Notes: generated by a model from the sequence alone, not told the origin. A DNA stretch of 64,000 bases from Mesocentrotus franciscanus (GCA_037976565.1 CP137683.1:13349699-13413698), one strand, 5' to 3'; positions 1 through 12,038 are shown, numbered from the stretch's first letter. Translations and numbers: made by a program.

Positions 1-368
1 TTATCCGCAGGATGAGCAAAACCACACATTGTAATTGTCACTTGCCAGAAGTGAAAATGACATTTCAAATGGCGCCTGATACAAAACAACAACCATTAAC
101 CGCCAGAAAGGCTCTGCAGTGATTAAATGCCCTTCTGTCTCTCAGCAGACAGTATCAGTTTAATAACACTATACTCTCAATTGAATTTATGCTCATATTC
201 ATTTACGCCATAAAATAGGAAACACGCTTCTCAATCTCTTTTATGCAAATTCTTATTCAGCTCTAGCTGACCCTATTTCCAGATGAACCTAATGCTATCA
301 ACGGAATGAAATGCATTCGTTAACTATTTTGAACTCAGCAGGGGAGCAATCGAAAAGTCTGCTCCCAA
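1..368. other. unique AT-rich DNA with one hairpin half-motif
   Basis: No gene is visible. The stretch is AT-rich and mostly non-repetitive. Around 120-155 it contains one half-site of the dispersed hairpin motif (TTAAATGCCCTTCTG then CTCTCAGCAGAC), in the TTAATGCCC orientation. Confidence 0.5.
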
Positions 369-396
369 GAGAGAGAGAGAGAGAGAGAGAGGGGGG
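369..396. repeat. (GA)n microsatellite
   Basis: An uninterrupted GA dinucleotide run is followed by a short G run. It is one of the many GA/CT tracts that characterise this window. Confidence 0.9.
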
Positions 397-1679
397 CAGG
401 GATGATTATGATCTACTCAAATCTGATGAATTCTCATTTAAATTCAAAAGTAGGATAATTATTCTTTATATATGCATTTGACTACTGCAGTATACTATGC
501 ATGTGAGTGCTTGACTGTTGTAAATGCTCCAGGATAAACTACATTGGATGTGATACTAGATGTTACTGCTACATCGGATGCATGAAAAAAGGATGCATGA
601 AAAAGGATGCCCTTACGCATGAAAAACTTGTATAGGCATTGGGCAATGCCTATGATATTGGAATATATGTATAGTCTGCTGAGAAAGCATTAGTTGATAT
701 CATTTCATGCAGAATTCACACATTTCAGGCTCTCAAAAGGAAATTCATTCATCTGAACATATTTAACAGACTCAATATTGTGCAACAAATTAAAAACTAC
801 CAGAAAAGAGGAAACTATTACACATCTATTCCGCAAATTGCCATGCAGCTGGCAGAGGGGCGTAAGTACTGTGCATCGTTCTACTAAATGCGCACTTCAC
901 GTATTGCATTAAGCAGCAGGTCGTTAAGCAATAAAATGCCCATAACTTTAAAAATATGTGATTATTTGATACAAAACCACTCTAATTAGGTAGTTACAAT
1001 CAATTTTCTGTTTCACATTAGCTGTCATGTTTTTAAAAATGGCAAAATTATGTATAGAACACTCAAAACCTTTGAAGTGAGTTATCAGAAATATGCTCGG
1101 GTACTATTAATGACCTTCTGCCAGCGGAACAGCGAAAACTGTCCTTACCCCACCCTCCCCAATTTTGAAGGCTGACAAGAAGAAGAAAACAAAATCAAAA
1201 CTTGATTCTCAACAATCATAACCGACATTGTCCTAGAAACCCAGAAAGGGCAAAAATGTTAACCTACCAATTTATGAGGATGTCCTTTAAAAAAAGCCCA
1301 GCAGGGCCGATGCCCTCGAACAATATCTATGTTGAATGCAAGAGAGAAATCCTCATCCCACACTGATAGAATGATCAACTTATTCATGCTGCCACCAAAA
1401 AATGCAATTTTGATGAAAATTATTTAAAAAATGAAAATAGATAGGCCTACAAGGATGTTAAGGTTGATGAAAATGTTCAAGAAATACCTGATTGTATGAA
1501 TTATAATATAAAAATAATTATATGCTTAACCTCCATTTGAAAGATGAACAAAAAATGGAATTAAAGATGTAAAATGCATAAATATGTTTCTTTTTTCCCC
1601 AAAAATGTTTTGTATTTTGATAACTTTAATGAAATTGATTTTCTTTTCTGCAATTTTTGTTTACTGGTTTATTTGTTTA
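397..1679. other. unique AT-rich DNA, no gene seen
   Basis: There is no coding frame or clear repeat family. A possible hairpin half-site (GTCTGCTGAGAAAGCATTAG) lies near 673. A short local duplication of ATGCATGAAAAAGG lies near 580-610. Confidence 0.4.
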
Positions 1680-1920
1680 TTCAATCATTCATTTATATAT
1701 TCGTTTATTTAATCATTTATACATACATGTAGGCCTTCAGTTATACAAGCATTCATATAATCATACATAGACATATATTAATTTAGTTACCAATAGTACA
1801 TTCATTCAGTAATCAATGCAGTCATGCAGTCTTACAATGATTAATTCATCATATATTTAAATATTCATTCACTCATGAATTGATTGATTCATAAGTTCAT
1901 ACATTTATAAACATGTTCAT
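1680..1920. repeat. degenerate ATTC/ATTT low-complexity tract
   Basis: Repeated ATTCATTCA, TTTATT and ATACATA words run through this region, with some CAGTCATGCAGTC duplication. It looks like a decayed tetranucleotide array. Confidence 0.6.
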
Positions 1921-2026
1921 GGTTGCAACTTACACTATCCTTGACATATCTACGTGCTATATCAGTTAAACATTTATGAAGTAAAATAGATGGCTCAATG
2001 ATGTAGTCTGAATATGCTCTCTTTAA

Positions 2027-2428
2027 AGGGATTGGGTATATTTGCCTCAGATTCTAAACAATATCCTGGATTTAGCTCATGCTGCAATCATAATTATAAA
2101 CCTTTAGGTCAGTCAGGAATCCCATGACGTTTACAAGCCGATCGCCTGTCTGATTATCAAGATATTCATGATTGGAATTAGAAATGTCAAAAACTGTTTG
2201 CCAAACGGTTTTGAACAGTTTGCTATAACACTACAGTCTATTGGGGAAAATGAGTACGGTAAAACCGGTCACCCAAAGATTTTTACTTTTTGAAGCACTT
2301 CATGATTATTTTGAAGCACAATTTTTTTTAGGGCTTCAATATTAAACCATATCACAGACACTGATATTAAATACGTAGGACCATGCATCTCAGATTTGTA
2401 AAACTGGAAATATTGTTAAACAATGCCT
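2027..2428 (+). mobile_element. TTAA-flanked MITE, family B copy 1
   Basis: This ~402-bp element starts AGGGATTGGGTA and ends ACAATGCCT, with TTAA directly outside each end (2023-2026 and 2429-2432). The whole element recurs in reverse at 51034-51396, and its left two thirds recur at 46244. It shares internal words such as ATTTAGCTCATGCTGC and AATCATAATTATAAACCTTT with those copies. There is no open frame, so it would depend on a transposase supplied elsewhere. TTAA targets are typical of piggyBac and Kolobok. The AG...CT ends are unlike the CCC start usual for piggyBac, which makes Kolobok-like the better guess. Confidence 0.85.
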
Positions 2429-2432
2429 TTAA

Positions 2433-2894
2433 AAGCTAATGGTAGAATTCTACAAGCAATCCAGATCTATATACCTTTCTTGGTCATCAAGCAACTACTA
2501 GTATATATATGACTTCTGTGAATTTCATCATCAGAACACGTTTGGAATTCATGAATAATGGAAATTTGGTGACTTGATAACTTGACCTTTATTATATATA
2601 GTGCTTTGGGGGATAGCTTTTACTGTCTGGAAGCTCCAGCTTTAGAAATCATACTAGCCTGCCACTCTGTCATTGTTGTGACTATGTTATTAATAATTTC
2701 TCCTGCTACATGTACAATTCATTTTTCTGGGAAGAAAAGTGTATGTCGTCTAGAATAAGGTATAAATCCCTAGGAAATGAAGATAAATTCTGGAGAAAAG
2801 GCAATATCTAGAAATCTAACTAGGATAATGAACAGATGTACAGCGACGATTGATAAGAAGGGAATGGGTGTTCTGTTAAGGGGAACTCAAGACT
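2433..2894. other. unique AT-rich DNA
   Basis: No gene or recognised repeat is visible. Confidence 0.4.
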
Positions 2895-3375
2895 GAGAAC
2901 AGGTGTAATCTGGGTCATTGAGAGAAAGGGGTGGGTGCCTATAGGGAGGGGAGGGGGAAGGAGAGGGGGAGGAGAGGGAGAGGGTATAGGGCATAGAACA
3001 GAAGGGATTGGATGTTCTGTTAACAGGTGTAATCTGGGTCATTGAGAGATAGGGTAAGGCTAAGCAATCTTGGGTGGGGAAGGGGAGCCAGGGGAGGTGC
3101 TAAATGGGTCATTGAGAGAAAGGGGTGGATGGATGCATTTTGGGAGAGGAGGGGGAAGGAGAGGGGGAGGGTGGGGCATAGGACAGGACTCTTTGCGAAA
3201 GGGGGGTATGACAGAGGGAAGGTGGGAAACTGGGTCACTGAGAGAAAGGGGAGATGCTAGGGATGGATATGACACGAGTGGACAGTGAAAATGGGTCATT
3301 GAGAGAAAGGGGTCGGGACTCTTTGGGAAGGGGAGGTAGGCTGGGGACAGAGGGGAGGTGAGAACTGGGTCATTC
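2895..3375. repeat. purine-rich degenerate minisatellite
   Basis: The phrase GGGTCATTGAGAGAAAGGGG or a close variant recurs at about 2912, 3036, 3107, 3233, 3294 and 3366. The variable G-rich spacers contain GGGAGGGG and GGGGGAAGG blocks. Unit length is irregular (about 60-125 bp). The runs of three or more G on the plus strand could form G-quadruplexes. Both strands are open for about 70-110 codons, which is a composition effect and not a gene. Confidence 0.8.
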
Positions 3376-3745
3376 AGAGAGTATGACAACAATTATTGAG
3401 ACAAGTGGAGATTGGATTACTGATTGGTTAAGAAATGAAAAAGAGGTGTAGAGGTAAAAATGAGTACATGTATGTGTGAGAGAGAGAGAGAGAGAGAGAC
3501 AAGGAGGAAGAGAGAAAGATATGGAGGGGGTCAGAAGGAAGGAAGATAAAGAGAGATATAGGCAAACAGAAAGAGACAGACAGAGAGAGTGGATAGGCAA
3601 GTAAAGCAACACTAATTGACAGGAGAGATGGCATGAAAAGTGAGATAGAAAGAGAGGTGGAGATTAAAATCAGAAGATAGACAGACAGACAGAAAGAGAG
3701 GGAGAAAAGAAAAGGAGAAACAGCAAACAGACAAACATACAGCAA
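3376..3745. repeat. purine-rich tract with (GA)n core
   Basis: The purines lie on the plus strand. A clean (GA)n run sits at about 3477-3500, followed by GAAAGA and GACAGACAGA degenerate repeats. Confidence 0.75.
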
Positions 3746-4294
3746 CAACCACCATAATTCTGAACATTATATTCCGCGATAGACGTAACATGTGAATATA
3801 TGGCTCACTGCACCCATCGTATCAGATTAAAGCCGCCGCACAGGGAACCAGACCAAAGCATGCTAGTGAGAAAAAAAGACTCCACATAGCCTGGGGTTAG
3901 TTATCAAATCAGAGCGTGATTTGATTTACTTACAAAACGCTCCAGTGTGCGTTTCTATGTCTCTCTTTCACAAACGGTCCTCTTTTTGCCTGCCTTGCCT
4001 ATCGCCCCGCCTCGGGTAATGTAACAATTACAGACGTATCTGTCTGCTGCGGTGTCCTACCATGTCCACAGATTTGCGGATAGTTTCACATCTCATGAAG
4101 ATAAAATGTCACTCACATTTTTCTACTCATTATCTTTATTTCTATCAGTCCTATTACTGTACAGTTCTCCTTCTAACATGTACTGTACGGGTTTAGGTGT
4201 ACAATAGAATATAGCTTCACACCAGAAGAAAGTGTGTAATGTATGTAATTGGTATGCTGAGAACATGAAGGGCATTAAGAACATTTAAAATTAC
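3746..4294. other. unique block, possibly regulatory
   Basis: The stretch from about 3770 to 4090 has higher GC and complexity than its surroundings and borders the purine tract. No exon or RNA is recognisable. Confidence 0.3.
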
Positions 4295-4333
4295 GGGAGC
4301 TAACGCCTGTTTGGTTCTCAGCAGACAATTACA
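4295..4333 (-). repeat. hairpin half-motif
   Basis: GGGAGCTAACGCCTGTTTGG followed by TTCTCAGCAGAC matches one arm of the dispersed palindrome (TTAATGCCCTTCTGGCTCTC...CAGAC) with several substitutions. Confidence 0.5.
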
Positions 4334-4383
4334 GGTATCATACATATTTTCTTTAATTTCATGTTCTCTTTCAACTGTATTTC

Positions 4384-4629
4384 TTCCATCATTTTGTCAA
4401 CATTTTTTTAAAGTACCTGTATATATAATGTCTATTTGTTTCCAATATGTTCTCATCTGTTTATGTATTATTATATTATACCAATATTCCATGTTAACAT
4501 GAATAAAATTCCATCATTTTTTCAACATTCATTTTTAAGTACCTGTATATTGTCTGTTTGTTTCCAATATGTTCTCATCTGTTCATATATTGTTATATTA
4601 TGCCAACATTCCATGTTAACATGAATAAT
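4384..4629 (+). repeat. two-copy tandem duplication, ~125-bp unit
   Basis: TTCCATCATTTT...CAACATT, AAGTACCTGTATAT, GTTTCCAATATGTTCTCATC and CCATGTTAACATGAATAA occur twice in the same order, starting at about 4384 and 4509. The copies differ by scattered substitutions and small indels. Confidence 0.85.
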
Positions 4630-5400
4630 CCAGTTATGGCTGTTATTCAAGTGATATTATTTGTACGAAACATGTTTTAATTGCATTAACCAATTAATAA
4701 ACCATTAGTGAAATTGAAATTGAAATTCATTTCACACTCACTCTCTGCACTCTCTTGTATTTTCCGATCTACATATTTATCTATTTCAGTTAATTCCAGT
4801 TTTGCCTTCCTTTTCACTGCATTTTCTCCTCAACTCTCTTTATCGATCTTTCCATCAAACACATCTCACAAACTACATTTTAGATTCTATTAATATTGTA
4901 ACTGCATAGCAAATAAAGTGTAACTCGAGTCTACTCGACACAAGAGCTAGATTTAAAATACACGCCGTCAATTTTGAAACTGAATAATATAAAATATAAT
5001 TCAATCATATGAAATTAAATATTGATAATAAGATAAATATTGTAACCATGGATAGAGTAACGAATTGAATGTTATTACAAGACAGATTTTTAGATCCTTG
5101 CACGCAATATTAGAAGAGGCTCTTAGATAAAAATAAAAATAAAAAGACTATTTTATATTGAAAAAAGGAAAAAGGTGACACCAGAAAACAGAGGAATATG
5201 GCGTATACCCAGCTATCCCTTCCTTCCCTGCGAAAATAAGATTGATGTGAAAAGTGCATGAGTAATACATTTACTTCCTATATACTAATCAGCAGATGCT
5301 GATCCAAATCTGAATACGTGTCATGAGGCGACGGCTTAATTAAGAGCCCCCGAATTTGAGATCGAAGATCCAAAAACAGATTACCTTAAAAAATATTTGA
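4630..5400. other. unique AT-rich DNA, no gene seen
   Basis: AT-rich throughout, with no coding frame or repeat family recognised. Confidence 0.4.
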
Positions 5401-5693
5401 TCACCATTACGGTCTGTGGTTGCAGTGGACGGGGGACGATGAACATTCATGCATCGTAGCTATCGCAGCGGAAGGACTAGACCGCGTTTTTATCGGTGGA
5501 GTGGTGATGGCGGAGGGGGGTGTTTGACATTAAATTACAGGCAGACACGAGGTCGGGGATAATCAAGCGGCCTTTCTAAGGTCCTCGTTTCCCCTCTTCA
5601 CAGCTCCGCATCCGACTGACTAAACAAACCCATCCACTACACCGAGACAAATTTCACGGCTTTACACGTCCACCGTCTATTCATCTGCCCTCT
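5401..5693. promoter_or_regulatory. GC-richer complex block beside a CT tract (candidate regulatory DNA)
   Basis: This ~290-bp block contains CG-containing words (GCATCGTAGCTATCGC, GACCGCG, GAGGTCGGGGATAATC) that are rare elsewhere in the window. It ends where the long polypyrimidine tract begins. No open frame of note crosses it. The regulatory reading is inferred from composition and position only. Confidence 0.25.
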
Positions 5694-5986
5694 CTTGTTT
5701 GCTCGTACCTCTATTCAGACCGACATTTCCTCTCTAGCCATCTCTCTCTCTCTCTCTTTGGCTGTCTATCTGTTTGTCTGTCTCCCCTTTTTGCTCTCTC
5801 TTATTTCAGTGTCCTCCCTCTCTCTCTATATATATATGTATCTTGATCTATCTAATTCATCTTCTTATATGTTATCTCTCTCTGTATATGTACATGTGTG
5901 TGTAATATATCTCCTCTCTCCTCTTTATTATTCTTTCTCTCACTTTTCTTTGTCAGTTGCTTTCTCTCTCTCTTCACCTCTCTATA

Positions 5987-6026
<40 letters not shown>

Positions 6027-6303
6027 CACCTATTTCTCTATCTCTCCTATGATATCCCTATCTACTACATTCCACTCTATTTCTTTTCTTTTTCCTACTT
6101 GCTCTTACCCCCGTCTCTCTCTTGATCTCCATCACTTCAATCTGTCCAGCTCTCTCTGTTTCCAAACCACTCTTTTTCTTTCTCTCCTCTCTTCTCTTCT
6201 CTCTCTCTCTTAATTAATCCCCATACCCTTTACTCTTTTGGTTTTACTCTTATTCTATCTCTGTTTTTCAATATCCCATTCCTTCCCCTTTCTCTCTTGC
6301 TCG

Positions 6304-6344
<41 letters not shown>

Positions 6345-6345
6345 A
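5694..6345. repeat. long polypyrimidine (CT)-rich tract
   Basis: The plus strand is CT-rich for ~650 bp, with pure (CT)n runs at about 5993-6021 and 6306-6343. The 172-codon plus-strand open frame is Ser/Leu/Tyr-rich because it reads CT repeats. It is rejected as a gene. Confidence 0.85.
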
Positions 6346-6890
6346 TTCAGAGAATGATGTACTAATTCTGAACAGGGTGAAGGCCAATGATTTTGCAGTT
6401 CATTCGTAGTACTTTCTTGACACGAATCGTGTGCTGAATTCAATTTACCATCACATGCCCCCATCATATGAGTTTTTTTCGCAGATTTTCCTTTTGTCTT
6501 TCATTCCTCTTCAGCTCTCTTCCTTGTTATATCATTCCTACCATCTCTGTTTGTCTTTTACAACACTGACCATCATTTTAGCAATACAATGCCTATACCC
6601 CTCACATATCACGTAAACATCTAGGAGTTTTAACCGAGGAAAATTTGTCATGCGATACTTGATTGATCAGTAATCAAGAGACATTGAATCCTTGCTTTTA
6701 CACATCTATATATTTATTTCATTTATCTGTCTGTCAGTGTGGTATTTGAGACATGGGTTCTGAGTAAAGACTAGGAGAAAAACCTTTGAATAGATTATTC
6801 AGCATTTAGATATCAGGGTCAAGACCAAGACTGAGACTAAACACAGGATCAAGACTCACTCACTGGTATCACTGCTGTCTGTTTTTCCAT
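6346..6890. other. unique DNA between CT tracts
   Basis: No gene seen. There is minor internal repetition of CAAGACTGAGAC-like words near 6820-6860. Confidence 0.4.
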
Positions 6891-7096
6891 CTATCTGTTT
6901 CTCTTTCTCTCTTTCTCTTCAGATCCCATTCTCTATCTCCCTTTATCTCTCTCTCCTCTCTCTCCATTTCTCCTATTTCTCCCCACTTAATCATATTCTA
7001 TGTTTATCTCATTATCTCCCACTCTATATGCATCTCTCTCTTTCTCTCATCCTCGATATCATTTATAGTATCATCTTCTCTCTCCGTCCCCCTCTC

Positions 7097-7138
<42 letters not shown>

Positions 7139-7140
7139 AG
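6891..7140. repeat. polypyrimidine tract with (CT)n
   Basis: CTCTTT/CTCC-rich sequence ends in a pure (CT)n run at about 7098-7138. Confidence 0.85.
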
Positions 7141-7608
7141 TAACTCATTACAACGCACCTCCACCTTTTAACATCCACCTACACCTTCTCCTCGACCACA
7201 ACACCCGGCCTACATGAAGGTTAGCGCATCACAGCTTCGCTGGTCCATTTATACAGGTGAGAAGTAATCAATAAAAAAGACAATGCATGCATCGATAACA
7301 AATGATACTATCAGTCATGGCCATGTCCATATTCTTTTTCTTCCTTTTTCATATGTATATTGCTATGATATAGCCACAAACGTAAACAGAGGCATATGAT
7401 ATGGCCACGTTGCCCCGTCAAAAAAGATATTAGATATATTTGTTACAATTAAGACCATGATATTATCTTTTGAGAAGTGTTTGGGGCCAGCAAATTTACA
7501 AATGCCATGGCCTTTTTCTCTGATATTACCGGGATTGTTTTGGTATTGCCTGTTGAGAAGCAAAAGGGGGTTAATTCAAATTTGGAGGTAAAAAGACATA
7601 GATATAGT
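7141..7608. other. unique DNA, no gene seen
   Basis: Two short minus-strand open frames (66 and 100 codons) cross this stretch, but their composition is AT-driven. No domain is recognisable in them. Confidence 0.35.
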
Positions 7609-8236
7609 AAACACTGCATAAGTTGAATCTGTTGGGACCACAAGGAGTAATTCAACTTATGCAAAAATTTGACTTGGGAAGTGTAAATAACACATGTTTT
7701 GCATTGTTTGATCGCAAAATGTGATTGAACTAAGACCCCGTTCTCATTCACTTCGTTGGAGCGGTCTAACTAAGACCCGTTCCTCAGGAGCGGTTCTTAG
7801 GTGAGTGAGAACGGTCAAAGTGGTCCAGGAAGTGGACTTCTGGACCGCTCAGAAGACAACCTCGGGAGGTGGTCTTGAGGAACAGGTCTTATTAAGAGCG
7901 GTTTGGAGCGCTCTAACGTGCGAGTGTGAACGGAAGCGTACTTTGAACGGAAGTGAGCTAGTGACGTTCTGCGCGAAACATGTAGTACGGTACATACGCT
8001 TAGTATTCCGCGCGCGTAAAAATTTACCCACTGACTTGAGGCTGCCATAGCAACAAGACCACTTTGACTCGTGGAGCGGTTTGAGCCATAAAAAAACTGC
8101 TCGGAGTGTGAACCCTCGCAAACCGTTTCTCAAGACCCGTTCCTCTGGAGCGGTCTAACTAAGACCACTTTCAAAGTGAGTGACGGGGTCTTAGACAAAA
8201 TTTGACTTATGGGACTTTGAGTGATGCAGAGTTAAC
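7609..8236. mobile_element. possible outer inverted-repeat element, interrupted at 7730
   Basis: The left end has AACACTGCATAAGTTGAATC and GGGACC. The right end, read in reverse, has TTAACTCTGCATCACTCAAA and GTCCCATAAGTC. Left and right also share the word AAATTTGACTT. This suggests imperfect terminal repeats of an element that later received the 7730-8194 insertion. The boundaries are approximate. Confidence 0.45.
7730..8194. mobile_element. inverted-repeat DNA element with CTAAGACCCCG ends
   Basis: The element starts CTAAGACCCCGTTCTCATTC and ends with the reverse complement of CTAAGACCCCGTCACTCACT. Subterminal GAGCGGTCTAACTAAGACC is present near both ends (about 7760 and 8147). The interior is GC- and CpG-richer than the flanks. 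It has no transposase frame: the open frames of 81-94 codons on both strands overlap one another and resemble no known domain. No target duplication is obvious, so the superfamily is undecided. Confidence 0.8.
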
Positions 8237-8940
8237 TGTGCTTTTCCCATTATTCTTCAACGAATTCAAATACTTTCGCAACAATCTAAAAATATCAAAC
8301 AGTACATATAACCCCTTGCATACACACACTGGTACTGGAAACCAGTGAAGAAGATGACATCATAATTTTGAATAAACACAATAGATATGTAAAGAGAAAT
8401 TAATGAATAACTTAATAAATGATTGATTGAAAAAAAAATATTTAAATGAGTGGATAAATGATAAAATGAATAAATAAACGAATAAACAAATAAGCGCAGT
8501 ATATTCTGGTAAATGTCCAATGCTGCTATCCATCAATTTCTAATCAGTGTGCAAGGATCAGCTCACAAAATGAATTATTCAACAGTGGAATGTTAACCTG
8601 TTGGCTACTGCATTCTCTTAGTCCCATTGTCTTAATACATGTAACACCCGGTTCCTGTAGGGGATGGACTAAATCTTCCAAACAAAATGGCAGAGGTTGG
8701 AAAGGGCTATAAAAAGAGTTCCCATTTTCAAAACCAACAATGCCCTAGATACGTAGAGGAAGATAAAAATGTGTAATTCATGAGGTGAATACTTAACTAG
8801 GGCAAGCGGTGTCAGCCACATATCGCACCTAAACCTAAACCAACAAAGCAGGAGAAGACAAATTGCTTTCCTGATCATCAACATCCTCTATTCAGTTCGA
8901 AGGCTTCTCTTGTAGCCTCGAGATCTCAATCCCTTTCTTT
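8237..8940. other. AT-rich unique DNA with an AATA low-complexity patch
   Basis: From about 8400 to 8500 there are repeated AAATGAATAAAT/AATAAACA words. The rest shows no gene or family repeat. Confidence 0.45.
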
Positions 8941-9322
8941 CTATTTTGACATGCACATCTCACTGCCCTCACTGCCCCCCCCCCCCCACACACACACTTC
9001 TCTCTCTCCCATCTCTCAAATTATTTGTTTAAAACCTTTCTTCAGTTGTTTCTATCTCAAATTTTGAGATCTTTTTTCCCCTATCATATATTCATTTATA
9101 TTTGTCAATTATCTTTGTCCCCCCCCCCCTCTCTCTCTGTCTTTTCCTGTCTGTCTTCCCTCTATCCCTTTTAACCATCCTCTTTCTCAAATCTTGGATG
9201 CTGTTCCAAGACCCCCTCTTCATCAATATTTTGTCCTCTTTCCGTCTATCTTCCTCTCTTTCTATCTCGCACTCGCACTCCCCTCTCTCTCTCTCTCTCT
9301 CTCTCTAGCTTTCTCCTCGTTC

Positions 9323-9353
<31 letters not shown>

Positions 9354-9356
9354 ATG
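8941..9356. repeat. polypyrimidine tracts: poly-C, (CA)n, (CT)n
   Basis: Poly-C runs lie at about 8977-8988 and 9120-9129. A short (CA)n follows the first. (CT)n runs lie at about 9284-9307 and 9327-9353, separated by mixed pyrimidines. Confidence 0.8.
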
Positions 9357-10261
9357 TGCCTCTTCTATCCATCCTCCACCCTTCATCCACTACCAATCGT
9401 GGTATCATCTAAATAGCATTGATTTTTTCTTTTCAATGGGAAGATGCAATCCACTGCATCAAAATCCGATTACTCAAGCGGAAGGCACATTAATCCGAGA
9501 AAGATAAATGCTTTCACTCTGCTCGGGATACTCCAGCGTCCCGGAAACTACATACACGAGGCAGCAGGTTCGATAGGTTAATGGGTATGACCTGACATAC
9601 TTTCAAGAGAGCTGAAGCTTTCTTTTTCTTTTCTTTATTTTTTGCTGCTGCTGCTGAATAAATTCAAAACAATCTTTAAAAAACTGGCTATAAGGACTAG
9701 AAAAGAAACTAAAAAGACTTAAACATCATCTAAGACAAACCTTCTTTTTTTCTCTCCTAATAATCCCACGTGGAACAGCTTTCAAATTGGATTGAATTGA
9801 ATTGACATTCATTTCCATCACAATCAAATTATATATATAAAGATAAAAGATGGAATATCATAAGAGATCACAAATTGAAGAAATTTTACATGCTAATTGA
9901 CATAACAGTCAAACATATAAAGAAAATATGGAAATATAAATAAACCATAGTGCATACATAAATTATAAGGTTTGATAATTTTCAGATTCAATGCTGTTAA
10001 GATGTTTATATATTTTTCTGTAATATTAAATTACTTTGGAATACATTACTGAACGCAGAAATTGAACAAACTAAACGAACGCTACTGATGCACAAGTAAA
10101 ACATTTCAGATGAAATAATTATGTTGCCAGGCGAAGAAATACAAATCAGGAATCCTATATTTTTTCTCAATTCATGACATTCTGAATATTGTTTGCTCCA
10201 ATTAAACCCACAAACGTCAATTTATATAATATCCAGTCAGAAAAACAATGTTTATACAGAA
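9357..10261. other. unique AT-rich DNA
   Basis: No coding frame or repeat family is visible, apart from a TTGAATTGAATTGA patch near 9793 and a (GCT)n run near 9643. Confidence 0.4.
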
Positions 10262-10550
10262 CGTGGTCTAGTGGATAGGTCATCGGACTGTGGATCATAT
10301 GGTTCGTGGTTCACGTCCCGCCACGACACTAATGTCCTATGGCACGACATCGATATAGATTTGCCACACTCAACCCAGGTGAGGTTAACGGGTGACTGGC
10401 TGGAATTAATTCTTTGAAATGTCAAAGCGCAATAATGGCAGCCATGCCAAAGCTGGGGTATAATACGAGAACCCTTTTTTTGTTACTTTTATTATTATTA
10501 TTATAATTTTGATTACTACTATCATTATTATTATCATCATTATTATCAAT
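10262..10550 (+). mobile_element. tRNA-derived SINE, family 1
   Basis: The head resembles a tRNA. An A-box-like TGGTCTAGTGGATAGGTCAT sits near 10265, and a B-box-like GGTTCACGTCCC about 45 bp downstream. The body contains TTGCCACACTCAACCCAGGT and TTAATTCTTTGAAATG. It ends in an (ATT)n-type tail near 10490-10550. A second copy in reverse at 43485-43752 has the same order of blocks. Transcription would be by RNA polymerase III, with mobilisation by a partner LINE. Confidence 0.85.
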
Positions 10551-10604
10551 ATCACATTACCCCCCCCCCCCTCCAATGACCAACAATCGGTAGGTTTGGA
10601 GTAG

Positions 10605-10880
10605 GTCGTGAGTCAGTTTGATCGTGTGGCTGAGAGTGGTATTACACTTGAAACGATGGAGTCGCCCTTTGAACTTTCTATAATGATAGAACAAACTACC
10701 GCCTTTTTACAGCTTGCTTCTCTCGAAATTCCGTCTCTAATTTGGGACGTTGTCTGTCGATTTTTCCACTACGCTTTCAGTCCGCGAAAAGATGAGTACC
10801 ACAGGATATCAACGATTCTACTTCGGCTTTCAGAAGGAAAGGAAGAAGGAAAGCTCATCCGCTTGTTGCCCGATCGATAG
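10605..10880 (+). other. short open frame of unknown status, ~74 codons from ATG
   Basis: The frame is open from 10605, with an in-frame TAG just upstream at 10602. The first ATG is at 10656 (METMESPF-like context is only the local reading) and the stop is TAG at 10878-10880. Unlike most open frames here it does not lie in a simple repeat, and its residues are balanced, with a hydrophobic LEIPSLIWDVV stretch and a charged end. I do not recognise a family. It sits between a SINE and the GA minisatellite. It could be an exon fragment, a decayed element ORF, or chance. Confidence 0.2.
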
Positions 10881-10969
10881 TAGAGCACAACAGTTTGTGG
10901 AGAGCTAGGATTCTTATGAGATTAAATCTTCCGGGTAGCTGGCTCCCCATTCCGCCTATTGCGGATAGA

Positions 10970-10973
10970 GAGT

Positions 10974-11010
<37 letters not shown>

Positions 11011-11596
11011 TGGGTTTTATGTCTCGAGGGAGTATGTTCTTACTGATTTCCCCCAACGTTACTCTGTAGACTGTACGTGAACCCATGATTAGACAATTCC
11101 AGAGAGAGGGTCTGGGCTTTATGTCCCGAGGGGGTAAGCTACCCCATGAATACACGATAGGAGGGAGAAGGAAAGAGAGGGAGAGAGAGAGAGAGAGAGA
11201 GGAGGGAGAAGGGGAGAGAGAGAGAGAGAGGGAGTCTGGGCTCTATGTCTCGAGGGGGTATGTTCTAACCGATTTCCCTCAATGTTCCTCTGTAGACCCA
11301 TGCTTAGACAATTCCAGAGAGAGGGTCTGGACTTAATGTTTCGAGGGGGTAGACGAACCCATGATTATACAATCAGGGAGAGGGAGAGAGAGAGAGGGAG
11401 ACGGAGAATTAAGGAGAGAGGGGGAGGGAGAGAGCGAGAAAGGGAGAAAGAGAGAGGGAGAGGAAGAGAGAGGGGGAGAGGAAGAGAGAGAGAGAGGGAG
11501 ACGGAGAAGGAGAGAGGGAGACGGAGAAGGAGAGAGCGAGAGAGAGGAGAGAGGGGGAGGGAGAGAGCGAGAAAGTGAGAGAGAGAGAGAGGGAGA

Positions 11597-11637
<41 letters not shown>

Positions 11638-12004
11638 TAGGCTCTATGACTTGAGGGGTTATGTTCTTACTGAGTTTTTTCAATGTTGGTGTGTTCATGA
11701 ACTCATGATTAGACAATTCCAGAGAGAGGGTCTGGGCTTCATGTCCCGAGGGGATATGTTCTTACCGATTTTCTCAGTGTTGCTGTGTGCACGAACTCAT
11801 GATTAGAAAATTCCAGGGAGAGAGAGAGAGTCCGGGCTTCATGCCTTGAGGGAATATGTTCCTACTAATTTATTCTCAATGTTGATCTGAACAGAAATCC
11901 AGATTAGACAATTGTAGGGGTAGAGTCTGGGCTTTATGTGTCGAGAGGGTATGCTCTTATTATTCTTTCTCAATGAAAGTACACAAAATCATGATTAGAC
12001 AATT

Positions 12005-12038
<34 letters not shown>

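Noticed and set aside
5694..6213. 172-codon plus-strand frame, and similar 100-205-codon frames at 11361, 28649, 36561, 52606, 57876 and 59523
   Set aside because: They read CT or GA repeats as Ser/Leu or Arg/Glu polymers. No start context, domains or unique sequence support them.
10262..10340. tRNA gene
   Set aside because: A- and B-box-like words are present, but the cloverleaf does not close, and a second copy with the same non-tRNA body exists at 43485. It is a SINE head.
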